The position numbers and the translations under genes were made by a program. Positions 53,123 through 63,295 of a stretch of 64,000 bases of DNA are shown here, in pieces. This DNA is from Bacteroidota bacterium (GTDB taxonomy: Bacteria > Bacteroidota > Ignavibacteria > Ignavibacteriales > Ignavibacteriaceae): NCBI GenBank assembly GCA_022564295.1, contig JADFLR010000005.1, positions 62,001-126,000 on the forward strand. Direction: 5' to 3'. The notes under the pieces were generated by a model that was given only the letters and a program-made list of their open reading frames with translations, did not search any database and had not been told where the DNA came from. The first letter of the stretch is position 1. Each line of letters starts with the position of its first letter.

Positions 53123-55105
53123 TTAATCTCTTTTACTCCACATTTTATTTAATGCACGACCAAGGATTTCTAAATCGAGCCAAATGTTTTGATTTTTGGC
53201 GTAATAAAAATCGAGCTTTTCTGCTTCAACATCAAAGATATTTTCAATGTACCAAAAACCGGTAAGCCCTTGTCTTCCCATATAATATATTTTATCCGGA
53301 CTAATTTTCTTTGGGCCTACAAAACTCTTTGTGCCGATCACAACCGAAGGAACATTTAAAATAAAACTTCTAAAATCTGTTTTCTTTTTAGCAAGCTTTG
53401 AAATGAAATATATAAAAGGATAAATGAAAATCAAAACAAACAAGCCAAGTGTTATATCGAATAACCGTTTGATGAATTTAAGCGATGGACTTGATATGTT
53501 GTAATGAACTTCTATTAACGGAATGTCATCGAGCATAGAAACCGATGCTTTGCCTACAATAAAATCAAGCTCGGTACCGCTTATTTTAAATTCTACAGAT
53601 TCATTCTGGCAATCGGCAACCACTGCCATCATTTCACTGTAATTTAATTCTTCCGAAGAAAATATGACTTCACTTATTTTATTTTCAATAATAACTTTTC
53701 TAATATTTTCAATACTTCCAATAACTTCAAACGAATTTATTTTTTTGCCGATATCATCATGGTATTTCCCAATTAGCCCAACAACACTGTGATAATCAGT
53801 TCTCTTAAATTTTAATTTATCCGCTACATGAATTGCATGCCCGTTAATACCGACAACCAAAGTGCGGCTTTTGCTTACATCATCGAATTGGACACCAACC
53901 CTGAAAAAAAGTTTTAATACAATCCTCCAAAGTGAAGTTAAAGTCATCAGCAGAAGATATGCTATTAAAACTACTGCCCTGCTGTAAGCAAACTGCTTGA
54001 AGAAAAACGTAATGGATGTGAGAATAATAAAACTTACAATAACAGCAATAAAATTTCTCAACACAGAAAGCGAATCTCTCCTGTAAACTCCGGAGAGTGA
54101 TGCTATAATAATATGGATGATTGCGGGGACTGAATAAATAACAATGTAATCACCTGCTACAAAACCAAGCCAATCGCTGTAGCTCATATAAATTCTTTCA
54201 GCAAAGAAAAGACAAAGGTCGAATAGTAAAAAGTCAATCAATGCTGATAGTATGGCGAGTTTTCTTTTACCTAAAAATGCAAATACTTTTCTTACGCCAA
54301 TTGCTGAGCGAAGAATAACTTCAACAAGAAAAGAACTGGAAAAATGTTTTTTTACAAACAAGTGCATTGCATCATAAAACATTTTTGTTTCATCCAACCT
54401 GCTTCGCTTTGTGCTTTCTCCCTTGTAATGGATAATCTGCGTTGTGTGAACATAGTAAACTTTAAAGCCTGCTTGCTGTATCCGGTAACAAAGGTCGAGA
54501 TCTTCACCGTACATAAAAAACTCTTCATCAAAACCGCCAACTTTATCATAGGTCTCTTTTATCATCATCATAAAAGAACCGGAAATTGCATCCACTTCGT
54601 TGGTTTGATCTTCATCTAAATAAGTAAGGTTGTAACGGGCGAATAATTTACTCTTGGGGAAAAGGTTGCTTAATCCTGTTACCTTGCAGAACGATGTCCA
54701 CGGACCGGGAAAACTTCTTCTGCAGGCAAGCTGAAGTGTGCCGTCAGGATTTAGTATTTTACAGCCAGCTAAACCTGCTTCGGGATTATCTTCAAAGAAG
54801 CGAATCATTTTATCAAAAGTATCTTCACTAACAATCGCATCGGGATTAATTAGCAACAGATATTTTCCCTCTGCAATTTCCAATGCCTGATTGTTTGCTT
54901 TTCCGAATCCAAGATTTTCGGTATTTGCAATCAATTTAACAGATGAGAATTTTTTACGGATAAGTTCCACACTTCCGTCGTCGGAAGCGTTATCAACAAT
55001 TATTATTTCGTGTGAAATGTTTAATGAAGCTTTCTCGATAGAGTGGAGCAGGTTTTGAAGAAACTCTTTTACGTTATAATTAACTATGATTATTGAAAGT
55101 TCCAC
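53123..55105 (-). CDS. GT2 glycosyltransferase fused to a degenerate sugar-transferase module
   Basis: This is a 660-residue fusion. Residues 1-265 form a GT-A family 2 glycosyltransferase ([51 protein letters not shown]), like rhamnosyltransferases. Residues about 283-400 have four to five transmembrane helices. Residues about 410-520 resemble the CoA-binding-like domain of WbaP-type proteins. Residues 545-660 look like a bacterial sugar-transferase domain ([15 protein letters not shown], then [12 protein letters not shown] and [22 protein letters not shown]). The central block with QxRxG, KFRSM and the catalytic DELPQ is missing, so this end is probably inactive. Confidence 0.85.
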   Translation of the reverse strand: MELSIIIVNYNVKEFLQNLLHSIEKASLNISHEIIIVDNASDDGSVELIRKKFSSVKLIANTENLGFGKANNQALEIAEGKYLLLINPDAIVSEDTFDKMIRFFEDNPEAGLAGCKILNPDGTLQLACRRSFPGPWTSFCKVTGLSNLFPKSKLFARYNLTYLDEDQTNEVDAISGSFMMMIKETYDKVGGFDEEFFMYGEDLDLCYRIQQAGFKVYYVHTTQIIHYKGESTKRSRLDETKMFYDAMHLFVKKHFSSSFLVEVILRSAIGVRKVFAFLGKRKLAILSALIDFLLFDLCLFFAERIYMSYSDWLGFVAGDYIVIYSVPAIIHIIIASLSGVYRRDSLSVLRNFIAVIVSFIILTSITFFFKQFAYSRAVVLIAYLLLMTLTSLWRIVLKLFFRVGVQFDDVSKSRTLVVGINGHAIHVADKLKFKRTDYHSVVGLIGKYHDDIGKKINSFEVIGSIENIRKVIIENKISEVIFSSEELNYSEMMAVVADCQNESVEFKISGTELDFIVGKASVSMLDDIPLIEVHYNISSPSLKFIKRLFDITLGLFVLIFIYPFIYFISKLAKKKTDFRSFILNVPSVVIGTKSFVGPKKISPDKIYYMGRQGLTGFWYIENIFDVEAEKLDFYYAKNQNIWLDLEILGRALNKMWSKRD

Positions 55106-55113
55106 TGGTTTAC

Positions 55114-55839
55114 CTATTTAAGTATTCCGAACATACTTGCAAACCGCAGTTTCCAAACCATAACAATTGCTTCGCGCACAATTTTTCTAGACATTTTTGA
55201 AGTGCCTTTTACTCTATCTGTAAATACTATTGAAAGTTCTTTTATTTTAAATCCTTTTTTCCATGCTTTAAAAGTCATTTCAATCTGGAATGCATAACCG
55301 TTTGATTTTACTGCATCGAGATCAATTGCCTTAAGAACTTCCTTTCTGAAACATTTAAAACCGCTTGTTGCATCGCGAACGGGCAAACCTGTAATAACTC
55401 TCGTATACATATTGGCAAACAAACTTAGCATTAACCTCCTCATCGGCCAGTTAACAACATTAACTCCTTCTTTATACCGGCTTCCGAGCACAAGCTCATA
55501 AGTCTTTATTTCGTTAAGAAAATTTTGGATTTCATCCGGATCGTGTGAAAAATCCGCATCCATTTCAAAAATATAATCGTAATTATTTTCAAGGGCATAT
55601 TTAAAACCAGCTATATAAGCGGTTCCCAAACCCATTTTCTTTTCGCGTTTGATAAGTTTTATTCTCGGATTCTTTTCTGCTTCTTTTTCAACCCAGTTTG
55701 CTGTTCCATCAGGTGAGCTATCATCAACAATTAATACATCTATATTTTCATCTTTTGATAAAACTTCGGGCAATAATTTGGGAAGATTTTCCAATTCATC
55801 ATAAGTTGGGATAATAATAAGTGCTTTTTTATTTTCCAT
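55114..55839 (-). CDS. Polyprenol-phosphate mannosyltransferase-like GT2
   Basis: This 241-residue family 2 glycosyltransferase resembles dolichol-phosphate mannose synthase: VDDSSPDGT (38-46), FEMDADFSHDPDEI (the DxD motif, about 94-107), GSRYKEGVNVVNWPMRRL, ATSGFKCFRKEVL and QIEMTFKAWKKGFKIKELSIVFTDRVKGTSKM. It makes polyprenyl-phosphate-linked mannose or glucose on the cytoplasmic face. It has no C-terminal membrane part, so it is of the short type. It sits between the fusion protein and the sugar transferase genes. Confidence 0.88.
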   Translation of the reverse strand: MENKKALIIIPTYDELENLPKLLPEVLSKDENIDVLIVDDSSPDGTANWVEKEAEKNPRIKLIKREKKMGLGTAYIAGFKYALENNYDYIFEMDADFSHDPDEIQNFLNEIKTYELVLGSRYKEGVNVVNWPMRRLMLSLFANMYTRVITGLPVRDATSGFKCFRKEVLKAIDLDAVKSNGYAFQIEMTFKAWKKGFKIKELSIVFTDRVKGTSKMSRKIVREAIVMVWKLRFASMFGILK

Positions 55840-55877
55840 AAAGTTAAAATGTTTAAGAAATAATGAAACAAGAATAA

Positions 55878-57284
55878 TTAATTATTAAAATGTCCCTGCC
55901 CAAACAATACAACAAAAATGGTTCTCATAATAATTTTAAAATCCATACGGAGCGACATATTCTCAATGTAAAAAAGATCGTAACGTAATTTTATTTTTAC
56001 ATCTTCAACCGATTCATCATATTTATGTTTTACCTGCGCCCAACCTGTAATACCGGGGCGTACTTTTAATCTTCTTTTATAATACGGAATCTCTTGTGAC
56101 AATTTCTCAACAAAAAATGGTCGTTCCGGGCGAGGACCTACAATGCTCATTTCCCCTTTAAGAACGTTTATCATTTGAGGCAGCTCATCTATCCTTACTC
56201 TTCTAACAATTTTACCAACACGTGTTACCCTCGGATCATCTTTCGATGACCAAACTGGTCCTGTATGTTTTTCAGCATCTTCATACATCGATCTAAATTT
56301 GATTATCCTGAAAGTAATACCGTTCATTCCGCTTCTTTCCTGTTTAAAAAAAACCGGACCTCTACTTTCTAATTTAATTGCAATTGCTGCACTAATAATT
56401 ACCGGAAATGAAATGATTAGAATAATAAGTGAGGTGAAAACATCCATCAGCCGTTTTAATTTCTTCTCCCATTCAGGCATTAACTCAGGCATAATATCGA
56501 TGAGCGGCATACCGTAAATTTGGGAAGTTCTTGCCTGTCCGCTTAATATTTCATATAAATCGGGTACAATTTTAAGACCGACTTCTTCATGCTCAAGTTT
56601 AGAAATAACTTTTACAAACAATTCATGATCTTCCTTTTCAAGAGCAATTATAACTTCCTTTGAATTCGTATTTTCTACAATGGTTACAATATCATCAACA
56701 GTACCAAGCACTTCTGTGCCTTTATAAAATTTTCCAACATTTTCTGGATTAACCGCTACATAAGCCGTAACATCGAGCCCCAGAGCGGGATGTTCTGCAA
56801 TTTGATCATACACTTCTTTTGCTTTTGGATTATAACCAACAATGATAGCACACTTCCTGCCGATTCCTTTAATAAGCAGTCTGCGCTGAAATCCGCGAAT
56901 CGCCAATCTTCCTGTACCAACAAATATGAGCAGTAAACCCCAATAGATGAAAATTAATATTCTGCTGCTCGATTGAACGTTGTGCAGGTAATCATCAATA
57001 AATATTACAGTGAATAGGATAAAGATACCGACAAAAGATGCTTTAAAAAGAGTTGATAATTCATCAAACCTTGATGCAGCGAACCATGTACGGTACATTC
57101 CAACAAACGTAAAAATGAGAAGCCAGTATACGTAAACAACAGTCATCGGGATATAAACTTCGGGCATGACAATAAGCTGAAACAATCCGGTCTCAACCCT
57201 GATATAAAAGAACACCACCCACGCAAGGTTGATAGTGAGGAAATCTATGAGGAGTACAAGTATTTTTTCAGTTTTTTTGTTCAT
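55878..57284 (-). CDS. Polyprenyl-phosphate sugar-1-phosphate transferase (WbaP/EpsE-like)
   Basis: This 468-residue initiating enzyme of exopolysaccharide synthesis transfers a sugar-1-phosphate to undecaprenyl phosphate. Four N-terminal transmembrane helices (about 8-125) are followed by a CoA-binding-like domain (about 140-260). The C-terminal sugar-transferase domain has KRLMDVFTSLIILIISFPV, FFKQERSGMNGITFRIIKFRSM, RIDELPQMINVLKGEMSIVGPRPERP and RPGITGWAQV. The catalytic Asp-Glu (DELPQ) is present, unlike in the neighbouring fusion protein. Confidence 0.93.
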   Translation of the reverse strand: MNKKTEKILVLLIDFLTINLAWVVFFYIRVETGLFQLIVMPEVYIPMTVVYVYWLLIFTFVGMYRTWFAASRFDELSTLFKASFVGIFILFTVIFIDDYLHNVQSSSRILIFIYWGLLLIFVGTGRLAIRGFQRRLLIKGIGRKCAIIVGYNPKAKEVYDQIAEHPALGLDVTAYVAVNPENVGKFYKGTEVLGTVDDIVTIVENTNSKEVIIALEKEDHELFVKVISKLEHEEVGLKIVPDLYEILSGQARTSQIYGMPLIDIMPELMPEWEKKLKRLMDVFTSLIILIISFPVIISAAIAIKLESRGPVFFKQERSGMNGITFRIIKFRSMYEDAEKHTGPVWSSKDDPRVTRVGKIVRRVRIDELPQMINVLKGEMSIVGPRPERPFFVEKLSQEIPYYKRRLKVRPGITGWAQVKHKYDESVEDVKIKLRYDLFYIENMSLRMDFKIIMRTIFVVLFGQGHFNN

Positions 57285-57291
57285 CTTATTC

Positions 57292-58536
57292 TTATATAAC
57301 TTCTTCTACTATCTTGATTATCCTCTGCGCAAGATGACTCCGGTCAAATCTTCCAAGCACATAATTTCTTCCTTTATTACCTAAATCTTTTAATTGTGGA
57401 TCATTTAATAGTGAAATCAACCCATTCTTATATTCTTCGGGATCACTCGGTTTAACCATTTTTCCTCCTATACAGTCATCAAATATCCGTGCAATCTCTG
57501 AATTTGCTAAAGCAGAAAGAAGAACAGGCACACCTGCTGCCCAGCTTTCGAAACATTTAACAGGTATATTACCACCAGTATCTTTTTCGATATCTTTTCT
57601 TGGTATTAAACTTATATCGCAAACAGATACAAGATCTGCTATTTCTTGATTGGACAAATTTTGGAATGAAGAATAATTCATATTTACTGATATACTATTC
57701 AGGAACTCCTCCTTGAGCACCCCCCCACCGACAGCTATAAAATGAATTTGTTTTTTTTCATTTGATACATTTTCTAATGCTGATTCCATACTTTCAATAT
57801 CATTCATTCCGTAGTTGAAGGAACCAAAATAGATTAATAGTTTTTTTTCTATCGGTAAATTAAATTGCTTTCTAAGGTCATTTATTCTTTCTTCATCCTT
57901 CGGATAAAAAAGCTTTGTGTCTGCTCCATTATAAATTACATCTACCTTGTCATCATTAATCCCCTTTTCTATAATATTCAATCTGTCTCCTTTTGCAGTA
58001 ACTGTAATTTTATCTGCATTTTTAATTAATAATTTTTCTATCATTTTAAGAATTGAAATAATGAATCTATTCTTCAACAATCCAAGTTCAATGCCTATAT
58101 CCGGCCAGATATCCCGAAGATCTAAAATAAATTTAGTGCCTCTCAATTTTGAGACAACAAATGCAGATAAGGAAGTTAAAATAGGTGGAGATGAAGAGAT
58201 TATTATATCGGGATTGAACCTGTTTATTACGTTATAAACAAAAGATGTAATAAGATATGAAGAATAAAGCAATCCCCTACCAATTATTGAATGTGATTTT
58301 GGAATATAAATTGGTAAATAGACTACATCATTATCCCTGTCCACATAATATTTTTTTTCATACCCGGGATAAGGTTTACCGTGAGGATAATTAGGGATAG
58401 GAGCAATTACTTTTACCTTAAATCCTGCGTCCTTCAGTGTTTTAACAAAATACTGAGCTCTTAATGATCCAGCCCCAACTTCAGGAGAAAAAAAGTGTGC
58501 ATAAAATAAAATTTTAATCGACTGTTTCTTAGGCAT
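57292..58536 (-). CDS. Glycosyltransferase family 4 (WbuB-like)
   Basis: This 414-residue GT-B glycosyltransferase is of the WbuB/FnlB-associated type. N-terminal ILFYAHFFSPEVGAGSLRAQYFVKTLKDAGFKVKVIAPIPNYPHGK, LDLRDIWPDI, the nucleotide-sugar C-domain with IYNGADTKLF, and a terminal VPVLLSALANSEIARIF segment are typical. It probably uses a UDP-N-acetyl sugar as donor, which is inference. It lies 7 bp upstream of the initiating sugar-transferase gene. Confidence 0.88.
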   Translation of the reverse strand: MPKKQSIKILFYAHFFSPEVGAGSLRAQYFVKTLKDAGFKVKVIAPIPNYPHGKPYPGYEKKYYVDRDNDVVYLPIYIPKSHSIIGRGLLYSSYLITSFVYNVINRFNPDIIISSSPPILTSLSAFVVSKLRGTKFILDLRDIWPDIGIELGLLKNRFIISILKMIEKLLIKNADKITVTAKGDRLNIIEKGINDDKVDVIYNGADTKLFYPKDEERINDLRKQFNLPIEKKLLIYFGSFNYGMNDIESMESALENVSNEKKQIHFIAVGGGVLKEEFLNSISVNMNYSSFQNLSNQEIADLVSVCDISLIPRKDIEKDTGGNIPVKCFESWAAGVPVLLSALANSEIARIFDDCIGGKMVKPSDPEEYKNGLISLLNDPQLKDLGNKGRNYVLGRFDRSHLAQRIIKIVEEVI

Positions 58537-58538
58537 TA

Positions 58539-58679
58539 TTACTTTGTATCGTCCCCAAGTAAATTATAAATTTTATGTAGCTCTGCAATAAACGCTTCCA
58601 ATCTTATTTTCATTAATTCTTTCATCGAATTTCTTAAATTTATTGAATTATCCATTAACAGCAGTTTTAATTTTTGCAT
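58539..58679 (-). CDS. Tiny ORF ahead of the WbuB-like gene
   Basis: A 46-residue frame, ATG at 58679 and TAA at 58539-58541, ends 2 bp before the start of the next gene. It is Leu/Lys/Met-rich and amphipathic (MQKLKLLLMDNSINLRNSMK at the start). No Shine-Dalgarno sequence is seen and an in-frame TAG lies directly upstream. It could be a small leader peptide, a decayed gene end or chance. Confidence 0.3.
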   Translation of the reverse strand: MQKLKLLLMDNSINLRNSMKELMKIRLEAFIAELHKIYNLLGDDTK

Positions 58680-58734
58680 GTTCTAATAAATAAATGAGCT
58701 GTAATAATTAATCTGATAATTATTTCCAAATACT

Positions 58735-59862
58735 TCATTTTGATTTCTTCAGTAATGTAATCAATTTCTCGTGTTCATCTGAATACATGAACACATGTTC
58801 CGGTAATTCATTTATATTTTTTTTCCACTCCGAAATTTCAGCATCTGACAGTGACAAAATATAATCAACTGTTTTCTCAATTTTTTCCAGATCAAGACAA
58901 ATACCTATACCGTATTTCTCAACGGTTTTACAATCTTCAGTTCCGGTTTGTACAAATACAGGTTTCTTAAAATAGCATGACTCATAAAATCTTATAGTTT
59001 TAGCCCAGCACCAATTACCTACTTCCTTACCCTGATAAGGAAAACACGCCCATACCATATCAACCGAATTATACATTGCAGATAAATCATCGGGAACTAC
59101 GTACGGACCCTCGTTAACAACTCCCTCAGTATTAACAAGTTGGTCATACTCTTTTTGCGTTTTTATTCCCGGGAGTCCCCTGAGATATATTTTAATTTTA
59201 CCTTTACCCTTTTCATCCAACATCTTAAGTATTTCGAGAGTTCGTGCGCATCGTAATACACCAAAATATCCAATTATAAATTCTTTATTGTCTTTTCCTG
59301 CTATTTCCTGCGAACGTGCAACAGACATAATATCAGTATCAAGTTTATTTTCAACCACATGATATCTTAATGATTTTGTGTCCTGTACCTTCTTGAAATA
59401 CTCTGTGTAAAAAGCTTTGGAGGTTATGACAAGTACGGAAACGTATCTGAGAAGAAATTTTTCAAAGAACCGAGCGAGATTATTGATCGGTGCTTTCCCA
59501 ATCAGAATTTCCCGGATATCACCAACTTCATATACAAGCTTAACATTTTTTCTAAAACTTAATTGTTTCGAGATCCAGCCAAGGAAAAGCATGTCTAATC
59601 CGAAAGTATAAACCACATCTGTTTTCCTTACCGCACTCCTAATTTTATTTAATGATTTTACCATGATTACAAAACGTTTTAAATACGACACATGAGTGAT
59701 TTCACCCATCGTATTCATCTCAAAATCAGTTTTCTTCCCCGGATATGAGCCTTTCCTTACAAAGGCGTATATCTGAATATGATCGATCAATTTATTAATA
59801 ATCTCCACTCTTTTTATAAATCTGACATGAATTGTGGAAGAAAGTAAAAAAGTGAATTTCAT
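58735..59862 (-). CDS. Glycosyltransferase, GT-B fold
   Basis: This is a 375-residue protein. N-terminal MKFTFLLSSTIHVRFIKRVEII, a central KLVYEVGDIREILIGKAPINNLARFFEKFLLRYVSVLVITSKAFYTEYF and a C-terminal donor-binding half (FIIGYFGVLRCARTLEIL, SMYNSVDMVWACFPY, WCWAKTIRFYESCYFKKPVFVQ) indicate a family 4-like glycosyltransferase in exopolysaccharide assembly. Its substrate is not predictable. It follows the GT2 gene by 15 bp. Confidence 0.82.
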   Translation of the reverse strand: MKFTFLLSSTIHVRFIKRVEIINKLIDHIQIYAFVRKGSYPGKKTDFEMNTMGEITHVSYLKRFVIMVKSLNKIRSAVRKTDVVYTFGLDMLFLGWISKQLSFRKNVKLVYEVGDIREILIGKAPINNLARFFEKFLLRYVSVLVITSKAFYTEYFKKVQDTKSLRYHVVENKLDTDIMSVARSQEIAGKDNKEFIIGYFGVLRCARTLEILKMLDEKGKGKIKIYLRGLPGIKTQKEYDQLVNTEGVVNEGPYVVPDDLSAMYNSVDMVWACFPYQGKEVGNWCWAKTIRFYESCYFKKPVFVQTGTEDCKTVEKYGIGICLDLEKIEKTVDYILSLSDAEISEWKKNINELPEHVFMYSDEHEKLITLLKKSK

Positions 59863-59877
59863 AATTTACTATTTATT

Positions 59878-60825
59878 CTATTTAGCAATTTTCGTAATTA
59901 ATAATAATGTTCTGAATTTTGACAGAGTTTCTCGGAAATACCTTGTTTTAAATGTAAACAACCAAGCAATTAAGAGTAATATTCCCCTTACAAGATTACC
60001 GGCAAAAAAAAGTATATGAGCTAAAACTCTTTTAGGAAATGAGTAATGCTTTTTAAATAAGTTTAACACAGATAGAGTGTGATGCTTTTGATGAAACCAA
60101 CCGGTTTTTAAAGTACCTCCTTTTAGATGAATAATTTTAGTTTCGGGATAATATATTATTTTACCTTCGCTATCCCTGAATCTTTTGCACAGATCGTTGT
60201 CTTCACCATAGAAGAAATAGTCTTCATCAAAACCATCAAGTTCTAGAACATCCTCTCTCTTGAAAAGCATAAAAGCCCCCGTAATTGTCTCCACCTCTGT
60301 TATTTCATTTATACCTCTGTGCATCAAGTAATGTCTGTTAAAGTATTTTGACCTGGGGAATATTCTAAACAAAAAGGAATACGTTGTAAATGACAACCAG
60401 AGTGTTTGAAAACTGTATACGGAATGCTGAACACTTCCGTCTTTATTCAATAATTTGGGTGCTATAAGTATTCTGCCTTTTTGTTCACTGAGGTACTGTA
60501 ATAATATTTGCAGTGTGTTTTCGACAAATATAATATCATTATTTAAAAATAATATAAATTCTCCCGTCGCTGTTTGAAGTCCCTGATTATTGGCTGGTCC
60601 GAAACCCCTGTTTTCATCGTTCAAAATAAATTTGCAATCAGGAAATTCAACCATCAATTTCTCGGCCGAACCATCTCTTGATGCATTATCTACCACTATG
60701 ACCTCGTAACTGAAACCCTCTGAAAATTTTTTAAGAGATTCTATTGTATCTTTGGTTATTTCAAAGCTCTTAAAGTTTACTATTATTATCGATATATCTA
60801 AACTTTCCAAAATTTCTTCATCCAT
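59878..60825 (-). CDS. Glycosyltransferase family 2 (rhamnosyltransferase-like)
   Basis: This 315-residue GT-A enzyme has SIIIVNFKSFEITKDTIESL, VVDNASRDGSAEKL, RGFGPANNQGLQ, LFLNNDIIF (DxD-type) and FFYGEDNDLCKRFRDSEGKIIYYPETKIIHLKGG. One C-terminal hydrophobic segment (about 270-292) may hold it to the membrane. It is close in sequence style to the GT2 half of the fusion protein near 54.5 kb. It lies next to a broken glycosyltransferase gene. Confidence 0.9.
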   Translation of the reverse strand: MDEEILESLDISIIIVNFKSFEITKDTIESLKKFSEGFSYEVIVVDNASRDGSAEKLMVEFPDCKFILNDENRGFGPANNQGLQTATGEFILFLNNDIIFVENTLQILLQYLSEQKGRILIAPKLLNKDGSVQHSVYSFQTLWLSFTTYSFLFRIFPRSKYFNRHYLMHRGINEITEVETITGAFMLFKREDVLELDGFDEDYFFYGEDNDLCKRFRDSEGKIIYYPETKIIHLKGGTLKTGWFHQKHHTLSVLNLFKKHYSFPKRVLAHILFFAGNLVRGILLLIAWLFTFKTRYFRETLSKFRTLLLITKIAK

Positions 60826-60870
60826 TTAGGTTCTTTTAAAAATTTATACAATAATTCCATATCTGAACCA

Positions 60871-61200
60871 TCAAAATATATAGTTCAATATTCCATGGGC
60901 TTTTCGCCTAAGCGCTTTAGTGTGACAATCAACAATTAAAATTACTTTATTGAACCGAAGAATTTTATATATCGCAATAATCAACAGATGCATAAAAGAA
61001 TATTGGTTTAAAATCTAATCCGGTCTTTTGGTTAAAAGAATTTTTCTGGTCCATAGCGAACTTAATAAGTGTCTGCTTAGTAAATTATCATTTCTAAAGT
61101 ACTCATAAACGGGTACATGTAATGATTGTGCAATATTTCCAGTTCTTGCCCCATAGTACCAGGTTAGCCACATTTTTTCAACATTCGAAAGTTTTGTCAT
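60871..61200 (-). pseudogene. Truncated glycosyltransferase gene with in-frame stop
   Basis: The frame from ATG 61200 reads 61 residues beginning MTKLSNVEKMWLTWYYGART (GART followed by NIAQSLHVPVYEYF), like N-termini of GT-B enzymes in glycan loci. A TAG at 61015-61017 interrupts it. The same frame then continues for 48 residues, ILNQYSFMHLLIIAIYKILR and on to VDCHTKALRRK, to a TGA at 60871. The VDCHT segment matches the expected acceptor-domain continuation. The rest of a normal 350-400-residue enzyme is absent. It begins 1 bp after the heparinase-family gene stop. The decay is directly visible; the exact subfamily is not. Confidence 0.7.
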
Positions 61201-61201
61201 A

Positions 61202-62986
61202 TTAAACTCTGGAAACTTCGATTTCTGAATAAAAGGGAAATGAAACTAATTTAAAATTAACGGACAATTTACTTGACAATCGTGATACATCATATGCAGG
61301 AAATATATTTATTGAATGTTCAGAAACATTAAACTTGCTTCTTGAATAAATCTTCATATGCCAGCTATTTTCCCGCCCACTAAGAATTATTACATCTTCA
61401 TTAACAATAAAAGTAATGTTTGGCGCCAGAATAAAGTTAATGAAAATATTGTGAACTCCAGTCCCTAATACTGAATCCTTTAAGATAATTCCAGCTTCAT
61501 TAAAGGAGACTTCTCTTTTATGTGTGAATTCACCTCTTTTCTTAAAACCGGTAAATTCTGCTCTCATCATCAAATTGTTTTTATAATTTACGGATTGTCT
61601 TAAATGAGAAGGAAGAAATGACCACCTAAAAAATCCCCACAGAAATGCTTGATCTTCCCCATCAACAGATAAAGTATTATGAGAAAGAGCTTTTTTCTGT
61701 AAGAGAGACTCTTCGATATTATTGTAAGTATTAGTCCCGGGATCAATGAATAAAAGTTCCTTGTTGAAATAAAGGATACTTAATAAATCAGAATGACCGT
61801 GACCAGGATTACTTTTATAACCAATATTTCCTATATCAAAAATAATTTTGGAATCACCAACTTGCGAAATTAAATAACTTTTAGTGATAACTAATTTATT
61901 ATCAGATTTCTTGTTATCATTTCGTTCACTTAAGATGAGATTAGTAAGTCTAATGCACAAATTAATATCCTCTTTAAGCGAAGAGTTCAAAAACGTGTAG
62001 CAGTTATCTCCAATCATAGGAATTGTTCCATCAGGAAAAAGAAAGCCTTTAATTAAATTGGATGCTTTTGCTATTTTATTTTTTACTTCAGTACTTATTT
62101 GCTGACCCAAAACCGATAAACCATAAAGCCAAATTAAGCTGAACAATGTAACCTGAACATGGTAGTGAAAACTGAATTCAAAATGTAATCCATCCTTATA
62201 AAATTCTTTGCCAATTTCTTTTAATAACTTATTTTTATTACGGGTAGAATAAACTTCAGAATTTTTCCATTCTGAAAAAATGTTATAAACCAACCATTGA
62301 GAAAAATATTGTATTAAAACATGGTTCCCGGGTACATGATTTTCGATATTGTGACTAATAATTTTCAAATGAAGTATAATAGAATTTACAATTTTCTCCC
62401 AATTATTTGACTCGGGTTGAAATTGATCAGGTAATGAATGCAGAATTTTCATCCAGTTAATAAGTCGCATTGATGTGTTAAAACCGTTCCATTTACTATT
62501 TCGTGAAACAGAGATATTATCAATCCACTCAACAATTATTGCAATTTTTTCTGGAGGTGTCATCTTTAATTCATTGGATATCTCAGCAATTAAGTGGAAC
62601 CTATACAGGTTATTCATAATTTCTAAATCAGTTCCTTCAAAATCATCCAGGTTCAATTGATAGTAAGATTTATTCTCAAGTACTTTTTTCATAAATAGCC
62701 GAAAGTATTTATCCTCGTGAATTAAACTATCCTCAGTAATTCTCCAGATTTTTACAAATCCAAACAATGAATTGATATTAGACTTAACCACACTATAATT
62801 ATGCAGATTTTCCTTATGTTTTAATACAAAGAATGGCAGATAAGGTTTGATGATTCTATTTATCAAAAAGTAAAATAATTGCTTAAATTCAAATCTTCTT
62901 ATATTATCACAATACAATAAAACCTTTTTTATAATGTTTAGTTGTAATGCATCAGGATTGTTTTTTGTTCTTTTATTTCTGCTCAT
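61202..62986 (-). CDS. Heparinase II/III-family protein
   Basis: This is a 594-residue protein. The N-terminal two thirds are an alpha/alpha-toroid (NWEKIVNSIILHLKIISHNIENHVPGNHVLIQYFSQWLVYN). The C-terminal beta-sandwich starts with YKSNPGHGHSDLLSILYFNKELLFIDPGTNTYN, carrying the conserved GHGHxD of heparinase II/III-like lyases. No signal peptide is present. Such proteins are common in exopolysaccharide loci (alginate-lyase-like) and may edit or degrade the polymer. The substrate is probably uronic-acid-containing, consistent with the AlgD-like gene divergent from it. Confidence 0.85.
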   Translation of the reverse strand: MSRNKRTKNNPDALQLNIIKKVLLYCDNIRRFEFKQLFYFLINRIIKPYLPFFVLKHKENLHNYSVVKSNINSLFGFVKIWRITEDSLIHEDKYFRLFMKKVLENKSYYQLNLDDFEGTDLEIMNNLYRFHLIAEISNELKMTPPEKIAIIVEWIDNISVSRNSKWNGFNTSMRLINWMKILHSLPDQFQPESNNWEKIVNSIILHLKIISHNIENHVPGNHVLIQYFSQWLVYNIFSEWKNSEVYSTRNKNKLLKEIGKEFYKDGLHFEFSFHYHVQVTLFSLIWLYGLSVLGQQISTEVKNKIAKASNLIKGFLFPDGTIPMIGDNCYTFLNSSLKEDINLCIRLTNLILSERNDNKKSDNKLVITKSYLISQVGDSKIIFDIGNIGYKSNPGHGHSDLLSILYFNKELLFIDPGTNTYNNIEESLLQKKALSHNTLSVDGEDQAFLWGFFRWSFLPSHLRQSVNYKNNLMMRAEFTGFKKRGEFTHKREVSFNEAGIILKDSVLGTGVHNIFINFILAPNITFIVNEDVIILSGRENSWHMKIYSRSKFNVSEHSINIFPAYDVSRLSSKLSVNFKLVSFPFYSEIEVSRV

Positions 62987-63295
62987 TTTAAAGGATTTTT
63001 GTATTCAGAATAAAAAATTATGCTCTCAAAGAATTGAATAACTTGTTATTTCAATTGGATTTGATTTTATATAGATTTTTATAATAATATTATTAAAAAG
63101 CAAAAATAGTAAATCGAATTGATATTAGTAAATAAGTGTGGACGCAACTCAATTCGATAATAATAATCCTTCTTGAATTTGAAAATACGGATGATAAATC
63201 ATTTTGTGCTTTAACAAAATTTAAAATGACTTTTGTTTCACTTAATAAATATTCAATTCTACATAATCTCTTTTAATCAATAGGAATAATTAAAA
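62987..63295. other. Divergent intergenic region, nothing recognised
   Basis: This is 309 bp of AT-rich DNA between the minus-strand heparinase-family gene and the plus-strand dehydrogenase. It should contain both promoters, but no convincing boxes, repeats or terminators were found. Confidence 0.6.
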
